A stretch of DNA of 64,000 bases from Microvirga sp. TS319 (lineage in GTDB: Bacteria; Pseudomonadota; Alphaproteobacteria; Rhizobiales; Beijerinckiaceae). Both the position numbers and the translations under genes were made by a program. The stretch is taken from positions 479,501 through 543,500 of the forward strand of contig NZ_JBGGGT010000001.1 in NCBI RefSeq assembly GCF_041276405.1, in the 5' to 3' direction. This document shows positions 34,879 through 44,727 of this stretch, in pieces. The notes below the pieces were generated by a model. It saw only the letters and a list, made by a program, of their open reading frames with translations. It made no database searches and was not told the DNA's origin. Each line of letters opens with the position of its first letter. The first letter of the stretch is position 1.

Positions 34879-35331
34879 TTATGGTGCCGCAGTGCCTTGG
34901 CGAACTGTAAATTGATCAAGTTTATCGAGTGTTTCCCTGCAGAGTCTCAACTTGCGTTCATCTACAGAGCGCTCAACCAGCTCAGTCGCAAAGTGTTCGA
35001 ACATCTTATTGAGATCCCTCATAAGCTTGGCGCCTTTAGCGGAAATTTTTATCAAAACCACACGTCGATCGTTCTCTGAACGCGTCTGGACGACATATCC
35101 ACCTTCGGTGAGGGACTTGAGGTTGTAAGAGATGTTTGTGCCCTGATAGCAGCCACGCACCATCAGGTCTTTGGCAGTAACCTCCTCAGTGCCCATATTG
35201 AGCAAGATCATTGCCTGCACAGCGCTAATATCATTGATCCGCAGACGCGCGAGCTCAATCTGCAATACGTCGAGGGTCCGACGGTGCAGTCGCTCCGCAA
35301 GAGAAATGATCGCGAGGTACTCTTCTTTCAT
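34879..35331 (-). CDS. MarR-family regulator of the LdtR type
   Basis: 150 aa. The sequence follows the rhizobial LdtR pattern: AERLHRRTLDVLQIELARL, NDISAVQAMILLNMGTEEVT, then RGCYQGTNISYNLKSLTEGG and the wing RSENDRRVVLIKISAKG. The CYQG...NISYNLK recognition helix is highly characteristic. LdtR-type regulators control L,D-transpeptidase and osmotic-stress genes and are released by small aromatic ligands. No ldt gene is adjacent here, so its targets are elsewhere or local. Upstream are two TATAAT repeats (35435, 35481). Confidence 0.88.
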   Translation of the reverse strand: MKEEYLAIISLAERLHRRTLDVLQIELARLRINDISAVQAMILLNMGTEEVTAKDLMVRGCYQGTNISYNLKSLTEGGYVVQTRSENDRRVVLIKISAKGAKLMRDLNKMFEHFATELVERSVDERKLRLCRETLDKLDQFTVRQGTAAP

Positions 35332-35434
35332 TGTTGCTCACATATTAAGTATACAAACACTCATGGTTAGTTATGGCTTCAACTAGGTCCATGAAAGCCC
35401 GAGCTAACGACGCACGATCTAGGCACCCTATGTT

Positions 35435-35492
35435 CTATAATATGCTTAGCAGCCCTACGATCTGAGTGCCACATAGAACGCTATAATATGCT
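35435..35492. promoter_or_regulatory. Direct repeats with perfect TATAAT boxes
   Basis: CTATAATATGCT occurs at 35435-35446 and again at 35481-35492. Each contains a consensus -10 hexamer. They lie about 105-160 bp upstream of the LdtR-like start, in a low-GC gap (35332-35916) with no other gene seen. They may be tandem promoters or a regulator binding site. Confidence 0.3.
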
Positions 35493-35916
35493 GTATATAA
35501 GTCGCTCGATTGCCTCCTTTACATCATCCCGTAAAACGATCAGCCTGTATCGGTTTCAATCGAAGCGTAATACACCCTAACCGGGATGAGGAGATCCAAT
35601 CCGATTTTTCCGTTAGTACTCACTCGTATTTCAGCCGTTCGTGCTGGCGAGAATGGCGACAAAACACCCGACATGAACTCGAGAGCGGCAACAGCAGGTA
35701 CCGCTGCTGCGCTGCGCCGATTCAGGCTGCTCTTTAGAGTGTACCAACAGGTTCTGCAAGACCTCTGTCCCCGGTATGTAGGTGTGTTGTTGGCTCCCTC
35801 ATAATTGGCATACGTTAAACTCACGGTCACTCTCGAATCCGCAAAGCGTCGCGAGAACCCCTCTTGTGTCGATGAAGATGGGAAAACTCGCGAGAGCAGT
35901 GCGTGTTCGATCCCAT

Positions 35917-37722
35917 TTACAAGGCAGCGAAAATCGCGCGAATGCCGTAGCGACGCAGATACCGAGACGGGGCGACCTGCTCCGATCCTTCTAGAATAGC
36001 ATGTAATCCATCGGGGAGGCGGATCGGCATCGTTGCCAGGGGGACTAGGACGACAAGGGCTGCAATGGCCTGCAGCACAAAATGACTCCTGGTGGCCGCA
36101 AAGGAGAATATCGGCGGACGATCGTTCTCGCCGTTGTGCCGAAGGAACACGACGAGCGTAAGGATCGTGTAGAACGTCGCGTTCAGGAGGGCGATGAAAT
36201 AGAATCCTCTTGCGTTGCCTACGTCACCGAACAGAAGCGCTGGTAGCGCTGAACCAATGGACAGAATGACGAACGGAAGAACAACGCGAACTGGCAATGC
36301 TGCATCTGCCGCCGATCCCTTCGGTGTAACACGGAACTCGACAGCAGCGCCTGTCCACCAATCTCTCAATGCAGTGACAGTGCCAATCAGAACCCATGGC
36401 CATCGGATGAGAGGGTATAGAGCTGCCTCCCAGCTGAGGACCTTCGTCCTGACGGGGCGGCAATGACCATACTGTGCCACTCGAATGATGATTGCTGTCA
36501 GGAGCAGGGCAGGGGGGGCAGCATGTGTGACGAAATCCGGATATGTCACGCTGGCGAAGTTGACATCAAGTGCAAGAGCGAAGACCGGGCTTGCGAACAT
36601 TGCCAGCGATACGAACGCAAGCAGGGGATACCAAAGCTGGCAGAAGAGGAACTGGAACTTCAGGTGGAGCGGCAGCTTCCAGAAAAGATGTGGAGTGTAC
36701 TGGAGCAGGAGAGTCACCAGACTGCGGGACCACTGAAACTCCTGCGTCACAAGATCACTGAAATTCGCAGGTCCGTCGCCATGAGCGATGGCAGCCATTG
36801 CATGAACACCGCGCCAGCCGTGAGCCGCCAGGAACAGCGTCGTCGAATGATCCTCAGCGAGTTCAGGTCCCAGGCCTCCGATTTCCTTCAGAGCTCTCGT
36901 TCGAACAGCGTAATGTGAGCCTATGCATAATGGCGTTAGGAGGCCGGTGTAGCCTGCCTGCATGGCGCCGTGCATGGGGGCTTCGATATAAAGCCGGCTG
37001 CGTGCTGACCAGCTTGAAATGGCGTTCTTGTCGCAAATGCTAGGGGCAGAGACGTATCCCACCCTCGGGTCGACGAAGGGTCGCAGCATTTCCTCAAGGT
37101 AGGTCGGCTCGGGAACATGATCCGCGTCGAGTTGCGAAACGAAATCATAGTTCTCGTAACCGTAGTGATCATAGAAAAAGGCAAGGTTGCCTTCCTTGCA
37201 GCGCGTCCTCCGAGGCCACGCTGCGCGATGATAGTCGGAACATCCTTTGCGCGTCGAAATTTTGACCCCGTGCGCCTTGCACCAGGCAATCGTTTGCGGC
37301 TGCGGATCCTCATCGGCCAACCAAGTATCGTGTGGATAAGTCTGGCGGAGCATCGCCTCCAGGGTCATCCGGACAACGTCAAACGGTTCGCTCGGTGCCT
37401 TGGTGACCACCATGGCGACACGGTAGTTGTCCGGAACGACGATGTCCGAATTTGGAACCTTGCCGAAATAGAACACCACGAGGAAGTATAATGGACAGAA
37501 CGAGAGCCAACCCAGAATGAGGCTGACGAAAACATACCGGCCCGTAGCAATGTTATGGCTTGGATCGAGCCACCACACCCAAAAAATCGCAAGCGAGGCC
37601 AGCCACAACAGGCCAAGAATGCTCATCTCCAGCTTCTCAGCGGGCTTCAGGAGAGGAACGAGGAAAGGCTTTTGCTTCTTCGATGCCGCGATATCGGTTC
37701 GGGAGTTCATGATCGTATTCAT
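35917..37722 (-). CDS. Family 2 glycosyltransferase, membrane polysaccharide synthase
   Basis: 601 aa. Two N-terminal membrane helices (LEMSILGLLWLASLAIFWVW; YVFVSLILGWLSFCPLYFLV), a cytosolic GT-A domain with DADHVP as the metal/UDP-binding DxD (near 217-222), the acceptor-site Asp in LAEDHSTTLF, and QEFQWSRS as the processive Q-x-x-R-W-like motif (here QWSRS). Further helices follow. It resembles bacterial cellulose synthase-type enzymes without a PilZ domain. First of an exopolysaccharide group, directly downstream of galE (18 nt). Product polymer unknown. Confidence 0.9.
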   Translation of the reverse strand: MNTIMNSRTDIAASKKQKPFLVPLLKPAEKLEMSILGLLWLASLAIFWVWWLDPSHNIATGRYVFVSLILGWLSFCPLYFLVVFYFGKVPNSDIVVPDNYRVAMVVTKAPSEPFDVVRMTLEAMLRQTYPHDTWLADEDPQPQTIAWCKAHGVKISTRKGCSDYHRAAWPRRTRCKEGNLAFFYDHYGYENYDFVSQLDADHVPEPTYLEEMLRPFVDPRVGYVSAPSICDKNAISSWSARSRLYIEAPMHGAMQAGYTGLLTPLCIGSHYAVRTRALKEIGGLGPELAEDHSTTLFLAAHGWRGVHAMAAIAHGDGPANFSDLVTQEFQWSRSLVTLLLQYTPHLFWKLPLHLKFQFLFCQLWYPLLAFVSLAMFASPVFALALDVNFASVTYPDFVTHAAPPALLLTAIIIRVAQYGHCRPVRTKVLSWEAALYPLIRWPWVLIGTVTALRDWWTGAAVEFRVTPKGSAADAALPVRVVLPFVILSIGSALPALLFGDVGNARGFYFIALLNATFYTILTLVVFLRHNGENDRPPIFSFAATRSHFVLQAIAALVVLVPLATMPIRLPDGLHAILEGSEQVAPSRYLRRYGIRAIFAAL

Positions 37723-37740
37723 GCTGGCGGATCGAGAGTG

Positions 37741-38742
37741 TTAGGCGATCGCCTTGAGGGAAGAGAACCGATTCAGCTCAAAATGAGGAGCCGCCGTTTG
37801 CACGATGGTGTCGATATCCGAATGGCGTGTCTCAAATCCGAGCTTGTCGCGAGCAAGAGTGCCATCGGCATAGAGTGCCGGTGGATCGCCAGGGCGGCGC
37901 GGCTTCGATACGGTTGGAACGGGTCGTCCCGTCACTCGGCCGACGGCCTGTATGATCTCTCTGATCGACAGCCCCGCGCCTGTCCCAAGATTCAACGCGA
38001 GGCTATCGCCTCCATCGAGCAGATAGCGCAGTGCTAGAAGATGCGCGTTCGCAAGATCACAGACGTGAACATAGTCGCGAACGCATGTTCCGTCTGGCGT
38101 AGGATAGTCGTCCCCAAATAGCTCAAAGCAGCAGGATAATCCCGACGCTGCCATGAGAATGCGCGGGATTGCATGGGTCTCCGGGTCATGCCGCTCGCCG
38201 AGTTCACCTTCAAGATCGGCCCCTGCCGCATTGAAGTATCGGAGTGCAACGTGTCGAAATCCCGCCGTGCGCTCGGCTTGCTGCAGCATCATTTCCCCAA
38301 TGAGCTTGCTGCCGCCATAAGGATTGATCGGCTGTTGTTCCGTAGTCTCGCGAATGGGAAGTTCCGACGGGATCCCGTAGGTCGCGCAGCTGCTTGAGAA
38401 AATGATGTTCTCGATACCTGCGTCCCGACATGCATCGAGAAGGGACAAGGTTCCCAACACATTCACACGGTAGTATAGAGCAGGGTTCAAAACCGATTCC
38501 GCCACCGATGCAACAGCTGCAAAGTGCATCACGGCAATAGGGTTGAACACTTTCATGGTGTTCTGCAGGAAGGTGCTGTCCAGAATGTCGCCGACAACGA
38601 GAGGGCCCCAGCGAACGCTATCGCGGTGCCCTGTCGACAGGTTGTCATACGCGATGGGCTCAAAGCCATTTTGTGCCAGCAGCTTGCACGTGTGACTACC
38701 GATGAACCCGGCTCCTCCGGTTACCAGGACAGGGTGACGCAT
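37741..38742 (-). CDS. galE: UDP-glucose 4-epimerase
   Basis: 333 aa extended SDR. N-terminal NAD loop TGGAGFIGSHTCKLL, catalytic S in IIFSSSCATYG and Y-x3-K in NPYGGSKLIGEMM, and the galE-type ALRYFNAAGAD plus GTCVRDYVHVCDLANAH. It interconverts UDP-glucose and UDP-galactose. Its ATG overlaps the last base of the upstream epimerase stop, so the two are translationally coupled. It supplies nucleotide sugar for the neighbouring glycosyltransferase. Confidence 0.94.
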   Translation of the reverse strand: MRHPVLVTGGAGFIGSHTCKLLAQNGFEPIAYDNLSTGHRDSVRWGPLVVGDILDSTFLQNTMKVFNPIAVMHFAAVASVAESVLNPALYYRVNVLGTLSLLDACRDAGIENIIFSSSCATYGIPSELPIRETTEQQPINPYGGSKLIGEMMLQQAERTAGFRHVALRYFNAAGADLEGELGERHDPETHAIPRILMAASGLSCCFELFGDDYPTPDGTCVRDYVHVCDLANAHLLALRYLLDGGDSLALNLGTGAGLSIREIIQAVGRVTGRPVPTVSKPRRPGDPPALYADGTLARDKLGFETRHSDIDTIVQTAAPHFELNRFSSLKAIA

Positions 38743-39821
38743 TACATGGCCCTCGCTTCATAGGCGAGATCAGGCGCATGGCGCATGGCCGGTCCGGAGA
38801 GAACATTGTCGAAATAGTTGATAGTCCTTATCAACCCCTCCTGCAGAGGGATCTTCGGACTCCAGTCGAGACACTTCTTCGCCTGGCCGATATCCGGCCT
38901 TCGTTGCTGCGGATCATCCTTTGGAAGAGCGTGGAACACAATGTTGGAGCGCGATCCCACCATGTCGATGACCATGGAGGCGAGTTCGCCGATGGTGAAC
39001 TCTCCCGGATTGCCGAGATTGATGGGGAGCTCGATGTCATTTGGACTCTCCATGAGACGCACGAGTCCGTCTACAAGGTCCGTGACGAAGCAAAAGGATC
39101 GGGTCTGCTCGCCTGTTCCATAGATCGTAATGTCATCTCCACGAAGGGCTTGCACAATGAAATTGGATACAACGCGCCCGTCATCAGGGCGCATTCGTGG
39201 GCCGTAGGTATTGAAGATGCGGGCAACTCTGGCGCTTACCCCATGCGTGCGGGAATAGTCGAAGAATAGAGTCTCGGCGCAGCGCTTTCCCTCATCATAG
39301 CAAGCTCGGGGGCCGATTGGGTTCACGTTCCCCCAGTACGTTTCTTGCTGCGGATGAACATTCGGGTCACCGTAGATCTCGGATGTGGACGCCTGAAGGA
39401 CGCGAGCATTCGACTTGCGCGCGATGTCCAGAACATTCAGCGCACCGAGCACACACGTCTTCGTTGTTTGAATTGGGTCGCGTTGATAATGCGGAGGCGA
39501 AGCTGGACACGCCATGTTGTAGATCTCGTCGAATGGTCCGAGATCGAACGGAAGCGAGACGTCGTGATTGACGACTTCGAGGCCGCGTCCACGCAGGTGC
39601 GTAATATTGCTGTGGGTTCCCGTACTGAAATTATCGAGACAGACAACGCTATGCCCGGCAGTGATGAGGCGCTCCATAAGGTGGGATCCCAAGAACCCCG
39701 CGCCACCCGTGACGAGAATACGCTTGTCTTTGGAGAGACCTGCAGAGGACCGCGTTGCAGACGGCGCGACGGAGGCATGGAGACCCTGACGCTTGAGATA
39801 CACTGTGCTTCGATTTTTCAT
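38742..39821 (-). CDS. NAD-dependent epimerase, UDP-glucuronate decarboxylase-like
   Basis: 359 aa from ATG 39821, which has GAGGTGG 5 nt upstream; the frame is open to 39977. After a basic N-terminal 40 residues comes the NAD loop [19 protein letters not shown], then [20 protein letters not shown], the active-site [15 protein letters not shown] and [20 protein letters not shown]. This is the UXS (UDP-xylose synthase) pattern, converting UDP-glucuronate to UDP-xylose. Substrate assignment is by family resemblance. Coupled to galE. Confidence 0.9.
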   Translation of the reverse strand: MKNRSTVYLKRQGLHASVAPSATRSSAGLSKDKRILVTGGAGFLGSHLMERLITAGHSVVCLDNFSTGTHSNITHLRGRGLEVVNHDVSLPFDLGPFDEIYNMACPASPPHYQRDPIQTTKTCVLGALNVLDIARKSNARVLQASTSEIYGDPNVHPQQETYWGNVNPIGPRACYDEGKRCAETLFFDYSRTHGVSARVARIFNTYGPRMRPDDGRVVSNFIVQALRGDDITIYGTGEQTRSFCFVTDLVDGLVRLMESPNDIELPINLGNPGEFTIGELASMVIDMVGSRSNIVFHALPKDDPQQRRPDIGQAKKCLDWSPKIPLQEGLIRTINYFDNVLSGPAMRHAPDLAYEARAM

Positions 39822-40048
39822 AAAGCCACCTCGTCGATGGTAGGAGTGCCTGAGACGCACGGTTGCCGAGCCTTTGAGCTTCCGTCCTCCAACCTGCCCC
39901 GCATGACCCTCTAGCGCAGCTTCACAATTTAGTAAAATTTTATTTAAATTTTGCACAAATTGTCTTGATCCCTCCAAGCTTGGGTTTTAGATCATTAACC
40001 ATCGCGTGGTGGTCGCGTTGGCCATGCTCTCACGTTCGGAACATCATA

Positions 40049-40774
40049 ATGTTACGTGCCTATGGAATGACTCTCGCAGGGCTTGCTGCTCTTCTGGCTT
40101 CTACGGTGGGTGCGCTCGCGCAAGCCGCCACCGGCCGCCAGTGCACGCCTCCCGTGCGAGATGTAGGTCTCTATCAAAATTGCCGTGTCGTTGCGCAGCC
40201 TGATGGGTCTGTCTGCCGCTGCAATCTACGCTCCGACAATGGACGTCGCTCTCTTGGGCAACTGGTCGCGGCGCGGCAGCCGATGGGGCGGGCGTCAATC
40301 GCAGGTGGGCGTTCGCCTATTGAGCCAAGCAAGCCGAATGTAACAACTCCGGCGTCCGGAGAGCGTGCCATGACCTCAAGTGAGCTCCAACAGATGTATG
40401 GCGGCAAGACTTGGATGTGGACCGACGGCGGCGGGTATTTTGATCCGAGCGGCTCGTTCTATGGTGCCGTAGGCAATAGCCCTGCCACCGCGTACCTCGC
40501 TCGCGGGCGGTGGGCGACAAGCGATCGGGGCGCCTTGTGCTTCCAGGCTCTTTGGGCAGGCCAGAGTGGTAAGAACGCGGAGGAGACCTGCTTTTACCAC
40601 AAGGTCGCGAATGGAAGGATCCTTCAGAGGAAGGGCCAAGATGGCGAGTGGTACACCTTCAAGAGTCCGCGCGTCGGGCCAAAGGATGAATTCAGGAAAG
40701 TCATCACAGGTAATCGTATTGGCGATAAGATGACGCACCTCAGGTCAAAGTATCTCTACGGTCTTGCTATGTAG
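40049..40774 (+). CDS. Exported DUF995 protein
   Basis: 241 aa from ATG 40049. An N-terminal signal peptide is clear (YGMTLAGLAALLASTVGALA). After a Cys-containing linker (QCTPPVRDVGLYQNCRVVAQ) comes a DUF995 domain from about residue 105: SSELQQMYGGKTWMWTDGGG, ARGRWATSDRGALCFQALW and DGEWYTFKSP. DUF995 proteins are periplasmic and common in Rhizobiales near polysaccharide genes; their role is unknown. A paralogue follows at 40882. Confidence 0.85.
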   Translation: MLRAYGMTLAGLAALLASTVGALAQAATGRQCTPPVRDVGLYQNCRVVAQPDGSVCRCNLRSDNGRRSLGQLVAARQPMGRASIAGGRSPIEPSKPNVTTPASGERAMTSSELQQMYGGKTWMWTDGGGYFDPSGSFYGAVGNSPATAYLARGRWATSDRGALCFQALWAGQSGKNAEETCFYHKVANGRILQRKGQDGEWYTFKSPRVGPKDEFRKVITGNRIGDKMTHLRSKYLYGLAM

Positions 40775-40881
40775 CGCTGACAGTGCGGCAGGGAGTTCTG
40801 CAATTTGCCGCTTCGGGCCGTTGCCTGCAACGACCCGGAGTCTGAAGAGAAGATTGCCGCATCGTGTCTGGAGCAAAAGTC

Positions 40882-41445
40882 ATGCAATGTATGCGAAGTC
40901 TTTTTTCTACGGAACGGATTGCGCTCTGCATCGTCGCATTGCTCACGGTGGGCCAAGCATCCTACTCGACGGCCGATGCAAGGCCCGTGAGCAAGAAGCA
41001 GGCAAAGGGAAGCGACGATACGTTTGGACGCCCCTTATCCGCGGTGGAACTCCGCCAGCTTTACAACGGTAGAACATGGCTCTGGGAGAATGGCGGCGGC
41101 TATATGGATCCGAGCGGCCGGTTCGGCGCCATAATCGATAGCTGGAATGGGCGCATGTCGATGGCCGATGGCGAGTGGACCGCAAATGACAGAGGTCGCC
41201 TGTGCTTCAGGGGGAGCTGGCGGTCCCAGACCGGCAAGACACATTCGGAAAGCTGCTTCACGCATTATGCGTGGGGTGACGTGATCTATCAAAGGAAGGA
41301 GCCGAATGGCTCCTGGTATGTCTTCAAGCACTCGCCCACAGCAGAATCTGACGAGTTCAATATGATTGTCCCAGGCAACCGGATCGCCGTTCCGATTTCT
41401 TCGAAGCGACCAGCTCAAGCATCCGGCCGACGGAAGCGGAAGTGA
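40882..41445 (+). CDS. Exported DUF995 protein (paralogue)
   Basis: 187 aa from ATG 40882, with GGAG 9 nt upstream; the GTG at 40864 is an alternative. It has an export signal (RIALCIVALLTVGQASYSTA) and one DUF995 domain: SAVELRQLYNGRTWLWENGG, MADGEWTANDRGRLCFRGSW and NGSWYVFKHSP. Similar to the preceding protein throughout the domain, indicating tandem duplication. The tail is strongly basic (RPAQASGRRKRK). Confidence 0.85.
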   Translation: MQCMRSLFSTERIALCIVALLTVGQASYSTADARPVSKKQAKGSDDTFGRPLSAVELRQLYNGRTWLWENGGGYMDPSGRFGAIIDSWNGRMSMADGEWTANDRGRLCFRGSWRSQTGKTHSESCFTHYAWGDVIYQRKEPNGSWYVFKHSPTAESDEFNMIVPGNRIAVPISSKRPAQASGRRKRK

Positions 41446-41481
41446 CGTACCTGGCTATAGGCATCACATGAGGATAACCAG

Positions 41482-42435
41482 ATGAAGTGTAAGTTTGGCC
41501 TTGTGATACTCGTCTGCGCGTTTGCAGTCGCCAATCTCCGGTGCACCGTGCTGGCAGACGAGGCTTCGAGGTATCCTAGACTGGGGGTCTATGATCCACA
41601 TCGCTTGCTCAAGGACGAGAAGAGCATCGCAATCGAACACACTTTTGTATACTGGCAGCGTTTCAGTCCGGAACAATACCAGACCTTCGCGAAAAGCGCG
41701 GCCGAGCGTAGTCGCGAGGTCATGGTGACGGTCGAGCCATGGACCCGCGCAGATAACTGGACGCGAGGTCGGGAAACTCTCCTGGACGACATCATCAATG
41801 GTGGCTTCGATAAGGAAATCGGTTCGGTTTGTCGCGCCGTGGGTGCCTCCGGATCGCCGGTGATGGTGACCTGGGGGCACGAAATGGATGAGCAAGAGGG
41901 ACGTTACCCTTGGGCTAACCAGAATCCTGAGAAGTACAAGAAGGCATTCCATTACTTTGTGGATCATTGCCGACCGCTTGCACCGCATGCGCGCTTCGGA
42001 TGGACCCCCAAGGGGGAGGAGACGCTCGGGGCATATTACCCTAGCGACGATTACGTGGATTTCATTGGGCTGAAGCTTTTTGACTTACAGGCTTGGAACC
42101 AAGATCACCAAGACTGGCGCAGCTTCGAGGATAAGTTTGATGCGTTGCACAAGCAGGTGGCTTCATTCGGCAAGCCGATCGTCCTGGCAGAATTTGGAGT
42201 GGAGGGCGACGACGGGTTCAGGCAGGCCGCGCTGGAATGTGCTCTGGAACGTATAGGAGCGTTCGATCACCTGGAGGCTATCGTTTATTTTAATGATAGA
42301 GAAACGTGGCGCTGGCCTCGACAGTACGGTCATCCGGATTGGCGAATTGCGAGCGGAGAGTTCTTCGAGTGCCGGCCGCAGTACATATCAACACTCATGG
42401 CGCCGATGAGCGGCCTTTTTTCCCCTGTTGAGTAG
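41482..42435 (+). CDS. GH26-like exported glycoside hydrolase
   Basis: 317 aa from ATG 41482 (AGGA 7 nt upstream). N-terminal signal FGLVILVCAFAVANLR up to about residue 25. The TIM-barrel pattern of GH26 (beta-mannanase-like) is visible: TWGHEMDEQEGRYPWANQNP with the probable acid/base E134, and IVLAEFGVEG with the probable nucleophile E237. It would cut or edit the polymer made by the neighbouring synthase. Ends at a bidirectional terminator shared with the next gene. Polymer specificity is unknown. Confidence 0.85.
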   Translation: MKCKFGLVILVCAFAVANLRCTVLADEASRYPRLGVYDPHRLLKDEKSIAIEHTFVYWQRFSPEQYQTFAKSAAERSREVMVTVEPWTRADNWTRGRETLLDDIINGGFDKEIGSVCRAVGASGSPVMVTWGHEMDEQEGRYPWANQNPEKYKKAFHYFVDHCRPLAPHARFGWTPKGEETLGAYYPSDDYVDFIGLKLFDLQAWNQDHQDWRSFEDKFDALHKQVASFGKPIVLAEFGVEGDDGFRQAALECALERIGAFDHLEAIVYFNDRETWRWPRQYGHPDWRIASGEFFECRPQYISTLMAPMSGLFSPVE

Positions 42436-42451
42436 GATCCAAGCGCAAACA

Positions 42452-42480
42452 AAAAGGCCCGGTTTTCCCCGGGCCTTTTC
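42452..42480. terminator. Bidirectional hairpin terminator
   Basis: AAAAAGGCCCGG-TTTTC-CCCGGGCCTTTTC: a strong GC stem with A tract on one side and T tract on the other, between the convergent GH26-like and outer-membrane protein genes. Confidence 0.88.
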
Positions 42481-42500
42481 TGTCGCGGATACGACGGATC

Positions 42501-43154
42501 TTAGTTGGCGCCGAAGCGGTAGTTCAGGCCGGCGCGAACCACACCGAAATCGGTGTCGCCGGTGCTGAACGTGCCAACGCCCGGAACCGTGAAGTCGTCG
42601 CTGTTGAGCTTCACGTACAGGCCTTCGAGCTTGGCCGAGAGGTTGTTGGTGATGGCGTACTCGATGCCGCCGCCGACCGTCCAGCCGTTGCGGTTGTCCG
42701 CGAAGGCCCAGCCGCCGGTGGCGTAGATCAGGGCGCGGTCGAACGCGACACCGGCGCGAGCACGAACCGTGCCGAACCAGTCGCCCGAATCACGGGTGAT
42801 CAGGCCGCCGCCAAGACCGGTGAAGTCATAGGTGGTGCTGCCGAAATCGGCCCACTGCAGGTCGCCTTCCACGCCGACCACGAAGGAGCCCATCTGGTAG
42901 TTGTAGCCGACCTGACCGCCGCCCACGAAGCTCGCGTCGTTGTCGCTGTCGGCGAGGATGGTGTCGCCGCCGAACACGAGATCGTCATCGCCGTTGTTGA
43001 AGCCGACGCCGGCGTTCACACCGACGTAGAAACCGGTCCAGGTGAAAACTGAAGTGCCAATTGGGAAATCGACGGTACGCCCTGGAAGATCAGCTGCAGA
43101 TGCGGCGACGTTCAGGCCGATGAAGGCCGCAGCCGCTGTAATGAAGGTTCTCAT
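42501..43154 (-). CDS. Outer-membrane beta-barrel protein (Omp25/31-like)
   Basis: 217 aa from ATG 43154. Signal peptide TFITAAAAFIGLNVAASA. The mature part is an eight-stranded-barrel type protein: FTWTGFYVGVNAGVGFNNGD at the first strands, VGYNYQMGSFVVGVEGDLQW in the middle, and a C-terminal strand ending in aromatic-flanked GLNYRFGAN. Such proteins are major surface proteins of Rhizobiales. Base composition is strongly GC-rich and highly biased, suggesting high expression. Confidence 0.9.
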   Translation of the reverse strand: MRTFITAAAAFIGLNVAASAADLPGRTVDFPIGTSVFTWTGFYVGVNAGVGFNNGDDDLVFGGDTILADSDNDASFVGGGQVGYNYQMGSFVVGVEGDLQWADFGSTTYDFTGLGGGLITRDSGDWFGTVRARAGVAFDRALIYATGGWAFADNRNGWTVGGGIEYAITNNLSAKLEGLYVKLNSDDFTVPGVGTFSTGDTDFGVVRAGLNYRFGAN

Positions 43155-43214
43155 ATCGTGTTCCGCCACAATGGGATGATGCCGGAAACTATTCCGTTAA
43201 CCTTAACAAACCGT

Positions 43215-44520
43215 TATGATGCCGTGACCTGGCGAAGGTCGCCGATGGAGCCGAGGATCTGGGCCTGTCCCTATCCGAGAGCAAGGCCCTTATAGCGGCC
43301 ACTCAGCAGCGGATCATCGAGGCTCTCAGGTCGATGGCTGGCTCGAGAAGCACCGGCATTGCCCGATCAGCGGCCGCAAACCCCGGCGCAAGGGCAGCCA
43401 CCCGATCGCCTTTCGGACCTAGTTCGGCAATGTCCGCCTCAAGAGCCCCCGCTTCTACGTTCCCAAAGAGCGGCAGGCCAATGGTCCGGCGACGATTTCG
43501 CCGCTGACGCCGCTGCTTCCCGCCCATGTCGCACTGCAGCGCCTGTACCTCGAAACCCGCTGGGCCTCGCATGTCCCTATGCGGCAGCCGCCGATCTCCT
43601 GGCCGACGTGCTTTCTGTCGGGAGCGGCGTCAACGCAACGCCGTACGTCCGCACGTCCTGCGGGCTGCCGAGCAGATGGAAGGCGATCTCGTTCTTCAGC
43701 AAGCCTCATTTTCTGAGGGCACAGATCCTCACGATTGGGAGGAGCTGCCGGTTCCCGTGGGACGGATGGTCATTGGCCTCGATAGCGGCTACATCCGTAA
43801 TTGGCGCGACAGGATGAAGGACTGTGAGCTCATTGGCAGCCAGTCCTTGCCCAGGAGGGCGAGGCCGCTACATCGGTCTTGTCCATGGTTACGATCGCAA
43901 GCCGCAGCGTCGCATCATTGACCATCTCCACTGGCAGGGCTTCCAGGCCGATCAGGATCTGGCCTTTATCACCGATGGCGGCGACGAGGTCCGTGCGCTT
44001 GCCGGGCGGATCAATTCGTGCAGCGAGCATGTGCTCGACTGCTTTCAAATCACCATGCGGATCACGGTCCTGCGGCAGTTCGCCCAGGGTCTGGTGCACC
44101 ATGACAAGGAGGCCGGTGCGGCGGCGATCGATGAGTTGCGCCGGATCAAGTGGTTCCTCTGGCACGGCAACAGCTACCGCGCTCGGGAGGTCATCGATGA
44201 TCTGGTGCTCGAACTGGAAGCTCTCGACAATCGCTATCCCAACCTGCGCAAGTTCAGTACGGCGATGCGGGCGTTCCAAGCCAATATTGCCAGCAACGAG
44301 GCCAGCCTGATCAACTATGGCGAGCGCTACCGATCCGGTGAGCGGATCTCCTCGGCTTTTATCGTGGCAACGGTGAACGTGATGATCAGCAAGCGCTTTG
44401 CCAAGAAGCAACAGACGCAGTAGAGCCTGCGCGGAGCTCATCTGCTTCTGCAGACGCGAACCAGGGCCCTGGATGGCTCGCTGCGTGCCGCACTCGAGCA
44501 CTGGTACCCGGATATGACGA
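43215..44520 (+). mobile_element. ISKra4-family transposase pseudogene
   Basis: Plus-strand fragments in several frames follow ISKra4 transposase order: an N-terminal part with PISGRKPRRKGSHPIAFRT, a middle part around 43500-43800 broken by frameshifts, then an open stretch 43824-44423 (HVLDCFQITMRITVLRQFA; RIKWFLWHGNSYRAREVI; YGERYRSGERISSAFIVATV; KRFAKKQQTQ). The codon at 44421-44423 is TAG where a Trp (TGG) is usual, and the frame then continues SLRGAHLLLQTRTRALDGSL to about 44510. Inactive copy. Confidence 0.75.
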
Positions 44521-44544
44521 ACGACAATGACAGGGGCCTCAGAC

Positions 44545-44700
44545 GGTCAGCTGCCTGATTGCCTCACAGAACCTCATGCTCTCCTGAAGCAGTTCCGCCG
44601 CATCGCTACTCGCTACAACAAGACCGATCAGAGCTTCTCGGCCATGATCTCTCTTGTCGCCAGTCTCATGGCGCCCAAAGTGAATGTCCACAGGCATTAG
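44545..44700 (+). mobile_element. IS5-type transposase 3' remnant
   Basis: Plus strand reads LKQFRRIATRYNKTDQSFSA and AMISLVASL, matching the last residues of IS5-family transposases (RIATRYDKTxxSFxAMI). No more of the element is seen. It ends a few bases before the operator region of the next operon. Confidence 0.65.
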
Positions 44701-44727
44701 ACTAAAGGCGACTAAGCTTCCCGCCAA

